Assembly (NCBI GenBank): GCA_021202845.1
Contig: JAJQCF010000023.1
Span: forward strand, 83,081-147,080
Direction: 5' to 3'
Origin: Oscillospiraceae bacterium
GTDB taxonomy: Bacteria > Bacillota > Clostridia > Oscillospirales > Oscillospiraceae
DNA: 64,000 bases
In this document: positions 60,182-64,000 of the stretch, one piece after another
Layout of the letters: each line of letters opens with the position of its first letter
How positions within the stretch are numbered: the stretch's first letter is position 1
Position numbers and translations under genes: made by a program
Notes under the pieces: generated by a model
What the model was told of the DNA's origin: nothing
Database searches by the model: none
The model's input: the letters and a program-made list of their open reading frames with translations, nothing else

Positions 60182-61285
60182 TCAGTCCGCTTTTCTGTCT
60201 ATATAGCCCTCGGCGCACAGCAGCTCGGCCAGCAGCACTCCGCCGCCGGCAGCGCCGCGCAGGGTGTTGTGGCTCAGGCTGACGTACTTCCAGTCGTACT
60301 GTGTGTCGCGGCGCAGACGGCCCACGGACACGGCCATGCCGCCCTCAAGCATACGGTCAAGGCGCGTCTGCGGGCGGTTGTCCTCGTCAAAGTAGTGAAT
60401 GAACTGCTTGGGCGCGGTGGGCAGACCCAGCTCCTGCGGGCGGCCTTTATACGTGTTCCAAAGCTCCAGCATTTCCTCTTTCTCCGGCGCGCGCTCGAAG
60501 CTGGCGAACACAGCGGCCATATGGCCGTTGGAGACGGGAACGCGCAGGCACTGCGCCGTTATCTGCGGGCTGGCGGCATTCTCGATAATGCCGCCGGAGA
60601 CGCTGCCCCAGACCTTCAGCGGTTCGCGCTCGCTCTTTTCCTCCTCGCCGCCTATGTAGGGAATTACGTTGTCCACCATCTCCGGCCAGCTCTCGAACGT
60701 CTTGCCCGCGCCGGAAATGGCCTGATAAGTGCAGACCAGCACGCGGCTTAGGCCAAACTTCTCTCTAAGCGGGTGCAGCGAGGGCACGTAGCTCTGAATT
60801 GAGCAGTTGGACTTGACGGCAATGAAGCCGCGCTTGGTGCCGAGGCGCTTTTTCTGCTGCTCGATAACTTTCAGGTGGTCGGGGTTGATTTCGGGTATGA
60901 TCATCGGCACGTCCGGCGTCCAGCGGTTGGCGCTGTTGTTGGAGACTATGGGGCACTCCAGCCGCGCGTAGGCCTCTTCAAGCGCCAAAATATCCTCTTT
61001 TTTCATGTCAACGGCGCAGAAGCAAAAGTCCACCTGCTCGGCGATAGTCTCCTTGTCGGCGTCCGCATCCATGAGCGTGAGGGTCTTATATTTTTCCGGC
61101 AGAGGCACGTCAAGACGCCACTTGCCCTCCACGGCCTCGGCATAGGTCTTTCCGGCGTTTTTGGCGCTGGCGGCGACAACCTTCAGCTCGAACCACGGAT
61201 GATTTTCCAGAAGCGTGACAAAGCGCTGTCCGACCATGCCGGTCGCGCCTATAACTCCTGCCCTGTATTTCTGCGCTGTTTCCAT
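60182..61285 (-). CDS. asd: Aspartate-semialdehyde dehydrogenase
   Basis: A 367-aa NADP enzyme that reduces aspartyl phosphate to the semialdehyde for lysine/DAP, threonine and methionine. Rossmann start GVIGATGMVGQRF, catalytic Cys in VKSNCSIQS, later HMAAVFASFE and a C-terminal SVGRLRRD. The motif set is closer to the fungal/archaeal-type ASADH than to the classic bacterial enzyme. ATG 61285 fits GGAAAGG better than ATG 61297, which overlaps it. Confidence 0.95.
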   Translation of the reverse strand: METAQKYRAGVIGATGMVGQRFVTLLENHPWFELKVVAASAKNAGKTYAEAVEGKWRLDVPLPEKYKTLTLMDADADKETIAEQVDFCFCAVDMKKEDILALEEAYARLECPIVSNNSANRWTPDVPMIIPEINPDHLKVIEQQKKRLGTKRGFIAVKSNCSIQSYVPSLHPLREKFGLSRVLVCTYQAISGAGKTFESWPEMVDNVIPYIGGEEEKSEREPLKVWGSVSGGIIENAASPQITAQCLRVPVSNGHMAAVFASFERAPEKEEMLELWNTYKGRPQELGLPTAPKQFIHYFDEDNRPQTRLDRMLEGGMAVSVGRLRRDTQYDWKYVSLSHNTLRGAAGGGVLLAELLCAEGYIDRKAD

Positions 61286-61395
61286 TGTGCTTCGCATCCT
61301 TTCCGGCGGACCGCGCCGCCGCGATTACATTGAATTTCTGCGCTGTTTATGCCGCGCTCGCCGCCGAGAAGTTTTTTATTGGCACACGTTGCTAC

Positions 61396-61424
61396 TTGAA
61401 TATTCGACGGTTTTGCTCTATAAT
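61396..61424 (+). promoter_or_regulatory. Promoter of the SpoIID-like/queA unit
   Basis: TTGAAT (61396-61401), 17-bp spacer, TATAAT (61419-61424); start of RNA near 61431, about 90 nt before the gene. Confidence 0.7.
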
Positions 61425-61439
61425 CGACCTTACAGCAGT

Positions 61440-61460
61440 CCGCCGCGCACGGCGCGGCGG
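61440..61460. repeat. Perfect GC palindrome in overlapping leaders
   Basis: CCGCCGCGC-ACG-GCGCGGCGG, a 9-bp stem with 3-base loop. It lies in the approximately 36 bp transcribed from both the + (61431) and - (61467) start sites. Confidence 0.8.
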
Positions 61461-61473
61461 CGGTACGAGGGCT

Positions 61474-61502
61474 ATTATACCATTTTTCCATACCAAGGTC
61501 AA
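61474..61502 (-). promoter_or_regulatory. Promoter of asd
   Basis: On the - strand TTGACC (61497-61502), 17-bp spacer, TGG-TATAAT (-10 at 61474-61479); one of the best promoters in the window. It faces the + promoter at 61396-61424. Confidence 0.75.
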
Positions 61503-61521
61503 TGACGGATAAGGGGTGTTT

Positions 61522-62973
61522 ATGAGAAAATCGGCCATAGCTTGGGCGGCGGCGCTCGCTCTGCTGCTGCTTTGCGTCCCCGTGGGCGCGGCAGGCAGCG
61601 CGTATATTTACATAAACAGCTCCTCCGGCGCAGTCAGCGGAGGGGTAAGCAGCCTCTACGCCGTCGGCTCGGAAGGAGTGTCCCAGTTAGGCTCCGACAC
61701 CGTCTGGGCGCTCACCGCCTCGGGGCTTGAGCAGCTCTCGGCGGAACAGGAAGAGCCGACCTCCGTCACAGGCGGCGGAGGCGGACTTATCAGCACCAAC
61801 GGAAAAATCGGCATAGCGAGCAGGACGGTCAAGGTCGGCCTTGCCTACTACTACAACGCCTACCGCGACTCCTCCCTCAGCGCCGCGTGGCTGGAAAACG
61901 CCGTGGGCAGCGGCTATGAGTTCGGCTATTTTGACTCCGACCGTGACTTTGTCGCCTTGGACGGTACGGACGAAACGCGCCTGACCATGCGCGTCACCTC
62001 CGGCACCGGCATCGGCGTTTACTCCACCGACACGGGCGAGCTGCTCTACTCCGTCAGCTCAACCGGCTCCGGCAGCAAGCTCGCCATAATGCCCGTGAGC
62101 GACGATGACGACGCGGAGACGTGGTTCGCCGGTTATAAATACCGCGGCGGCTTTGAATACGCGGTGCTGGGCGGCGGGACAATATCCGTTATCAACGTCG
62201 TGGACATAGAAGACTACGTCATGGGCGTGTGCGCGAGCGAGATGTCCGGCTCGTGGCCGCTGGAGGCGCTCAAGGCTCAGGCCGTCTGCGCGCGCAGCTA
62301 CGCCGCCAAGTACATGATGTCGTCCACATACTACTACAGCTGCGGCTTCGACGTGACAAACGACACCTACTGCCAGTCCTACACCGGCTGCACCTATGTC
62401 AACAGCCGCATTACCGAGGCCGTGAACGCGACGGAAAACGAGTATTTGACCTATGACGGCGAGATGACCGAAGCGCTGTACTTCTCCTCGGACGGCGGCG
62501 CGACGGAGGATAACTACAATGTCAACGGCAACAACGACCACCCCTACCTCAAGGGTGTCTACGACCCCTACGAGAGCAAGACGGACTCGCTGAACCACTA
62601 CAGCTCGTGGACGGTGACCTACACGGCGGACGAAATTGCTTCGCTCACCGGCCTTGCCGACGTTGAGGATGTGGACACGGTGCTGTCCGAGACGGGGAAT
62701 GTCATTCAAATCACCTTCACCTCCTCCGGCGGCCTCACGCGGACTTACGCCCGCAGCGCCTGCCGCACCTCGCTGGGGCTCTACAGCATACGCTACGAAG
62801 TGACCGTCGGCGACGACGGCAGCGTGGAGTTTACCGGCAGCGGCTGGGGACACAACCTCGGCATGAGCCAGTACGGCGCCTACGCAATGGCCGCCTACTA
62901 CGACGCCGATTACGAGGACATTTTGGGATATTATTTTACAGACGTCAGTATAAGTATGGGATATATAAAATGA
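61522..62973 (+). CDS. SpoIID/LytB-domain exported protein
   Basis: A 483-aa secreted protein. Signal peptide about 1-24 (cleavage near VGAAG). The SpoIID domain (about 215-480) has [34 protein letters not shown], a catalytic-type Glu in SEM, and a C-terminal [19 protein letters not shown]. SpoIID is a lytic transglycosylase acting in engulfment; here the long N terminus (25-200) differs, so a vegetative wall role is possible. AAGGGGTG sets ATG 61522. Overlaps queA by 4 bp. Confidence 0.88.
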   Translation: MRKSAIAWAAALALLLLCVPVGAAGSAYIYINSSSGAVSGGVSSLYAVGSEGVSQLGSDTVWALTASGLEQLSAEQEEPTSVTGGGGGLISTNGKIGIASRTVKVGLAYYYNAYRDSSLSAAWLENAVGSGYEFGYFDSDRDFVALDGTDETRLTMRVTSGTGIGVYSTDTGELLYSVSSTGSGSKLAIMPVSDDDDAETWFAGYKYRGGFEYAVLGGGTISVINVVDIEDYVMGVCASEMSGSWPLEALKAQAVCARSYAAKYMMSSTYYYSCGFDVTNDTYCQSYTGCTYVNSRITEAVNATENEYLTYDGEMTEALYFSSDGGATEDNYNVNGNNDHPYLKGVYDPYESKTDSLNHYSSWTVTYTADEIASLTGLADVEDVDTVLSETGNVIQITFTSSGGLTRTYARSACRTSLGLYSIRYEVTVGDDGSVEFTGSGWGHNLGMSQYGAYAMAAYYDADYEDILGYYFTDVSISMGYIK

Positions 62974-64000
62974 ATGAAATAAAAGAAATGAAAAAAAGCG
63001 ATTTTTACTTTGACCTGCCGCCGGAGCTCATAGCGCAGACTCCGCTGGAGCGGCGCGACGCCTCGCGCCTTATGGTGCTGGACAAGCACAGCGGCGCAAC
63101 ACAGCACCTGCACTTCTACGACCTGCCGAGCCTGCTGCGGGCGGGGGACTGCTTGGTGCTCAACGACTCGCGCGTGCTGCCCGCGCGGCTTTTCGGCACA
63201 AGGCCCACCGGCGGCAGCGTTGAAGTCGTGCTGCTGCGCGACCTCGGCGGCGGCGCGTGGGAGTGTCTGACGCGCCCGGGGCGCAAAACCCGCCCGGGTA
63301 CGGAGTTGACGTTCGGCAGCGGCGAGCTGACCGGCATTGTGCTGGACGTGACCGAGGGCGGCGGGCGGAAAATACAGTTCCGCTATGAGGGAATATTTCT
63401 GGAAATTTTAGAGCGTCTCGGCAAAATGCCGCTGCCGCCCTACATCAAGCAGGAGCTGGGCGACAACGAGCGCTACCAAACGGTCTACTCGCGCGAAGTA
63501 GGCTCCGCCGCCGCGCCGACCGCGGGGCTGCACTTCACGCCGGAGCTGCTGCAAAAAATAGCCGACATGGGCGTTACGATATGCTTCGTGACGCTGCACG
63601 TCGGCCTCGGCACGTTCCGTCCCGTAAAGGAGGAGAATATCCTCGACCACGAGATGCACTCGGAGTTCTGCATAGTGCCGGAGGCCACCGCCGCCGCCGT
63701 GAACCGCACCCGCGCTGCGGGCGGACGCATAATCTCCGTCGGCACAACCTCCTGCCGCACGCTGGAGAGCTTTTCTCTCCCCGACGGCACGCTGGAGGCC
63801 AAGAGCGGCTGGACGAACATCTTCATCTACCCCGGCTACCGCTTCAAGTGCATAGACGCGCTGATAACAAATTTCCACCTGCCCGAGAGCACCCTGATAA
63901 TGCTCGTCTCCGCCCTCGCCGGCCGCGAACACACCCTCGCCGCCTACCGCGAAGCCATAGAAAAGCGCTATAGGTTCTTCTCGTTCGGTGATGCGATGTT
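62970..64000 (+). CDS. queA: S-adenosylmethionine:tRNA ribosyltransferase-isomerase (partial, runs off the window)
   Basis: Makes epoxyqueuosine on tRNA from preQ1. Visible: [98 protein letters not shown] and FFSFGDAM, i.e. almost the whole protein; only the last few residues lie beyond 64000. ATG 62970 overlaps the previous stop (ATGA); ATG 62988 is a possible alternative. Confidence 0.96.
   Translation, partial: MNEIKEMKKSDFYFDLPPELIAQTPLERRDASRLMVLDKHSGATQHLHFYDLPSLLRAGDCLVLNDSRVLPARLFGTRPTGGSVEVVLLRDLGGGAWECLTRPGRKTRPGTELTFGSGELTGIVLDVTEGGGRKIQFRYEGIFLEILERLGKMPLPPYIKQELGDNERYQTVYSREVGSAAAPTAGLHFTPELLQKIADMGVTICFVTLHVGLGTFRPVKEENILDHEMHSEFCIVPEATAAAVNRTRAAGGRIISVGTTSCRTLESFSLPDGTLEAKSGWTNIFIYPGYRFKCIDALITNFHLPESTLIMLVSALAGREHTLAAYREAIEKRYRFFSFGDAM

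Larger units (their letters stand above)
61286..61467 (-). ncRNA. Long leader of asd mRNA
   Basis: From the promoter at 61474-61502 the asd transcript would have a leader of about 180 nt. It starts with a perfect 9-bp GC hairpin (61440-61460) and ends with CGGCGG/CCGCCG (about 61304-61321) next to the SD. I do not see the conserved loops of the lysine riboswitch. Regulatory role unproven. Confidence 0.35.

Noticed and set aside
61286..61467. Lysine riboswitch upstream of asd
   Set aside because: The conserved core loops of that class were not recognisable; kept only as an unassigned leader.

Overview
The window is a GC-rich chromosomal segment from a Gram-positive bacterium of the class Clostridia, most likely an uncultured relative of the Oscillospirales/Ruminococcaceae. 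The evidence is the Firmicutes gene set and order (miaA-hfq; yggS-sepF-divIVA-ileS-lspA-rluD; hprK-murB-rapZ-whiA-dnaE; recJ-rel-dtd), the zinc-type L28 protein, OmpR-family two-component systems, lipoprotein signals and strong AAGGAGG ribosome binding sites. I see no prophage, insertion sequence, transposase, CRISPR array or replication origin.

1-17 kb is housekeeping on the + strand: tRNA modification (miaA), RNA chaperone (hfq), a membrane adaptor, PLP homeostasis, division proteins (sepF, divIVA), ileS, lspA with an unusual low-complexity tail, an rluD-type pseudouridine synthase, a convergent rpmB, then hprK-murB-rapZ-whiA-dnaE. 17-22.8 kb looks like an envelope-stress module: an OmpR-type regulator and kinase, a large solute-binding-like lipoprotein gene bounded by a perfect 27-bp direct repeat, and an HtrA protease whose promoter carries 11-bp-spaced TTCAC repeats. 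A Phd/RelE toxin-antitoxin pair follows.

23.6-35.9 kb is on the - strand: a beta-CASP nuclease-like protein; an MFS transporter, pantothenate kinase, hexapeptide-repeat protein and orphan response regulator; a YeiH-type membrane protein; and the recJ-rel-dtd-MBL-SRPBCC operon. 36-39.7 kb on the + strand holds queT behind a structured leader, tRNA-Ala(GGC), and a compact prepilin cluster (major pilin, prepilin peptidase, three minor pilin-like proteins). tmRNA follows on the - strand with an SDR enzyme, cyclophilin, an alpha/beta hydrolase, a DUF3810 metalloprotease whose promoter implies a leaderless mRNA, a C45/Ntn-hydrolase-like lipoprotein, a LysR regulator, PNP, radC and tsaD.

49.5-55 kb (- strand) is more accessory: an AAA/PD-(D/E)XK (DUF1703-type) protein, a PilB/GspE ATPase that could power the pilin cluster 12 kb away, a beta-lactamase-fold protein with SLH repeats, and a second RelE/Phd pair. 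55-60 kb (+) is a complete five-gene Dpp/Opp/Nik-type ABC importer. The window ends with asd (-) and, from a face-to-face promoter pair, a SpoIID-like protein coupled to queA, which runs off the end.

No single region is convincingly a new biological system. The best candidates for follow-up are the kinase/lipoprotein/HtrA module with its repeats, the split pilin/PilB system, the overlapping asd/spoIID-like leaders, the queT leader and the atypical tmRNA resume codon.
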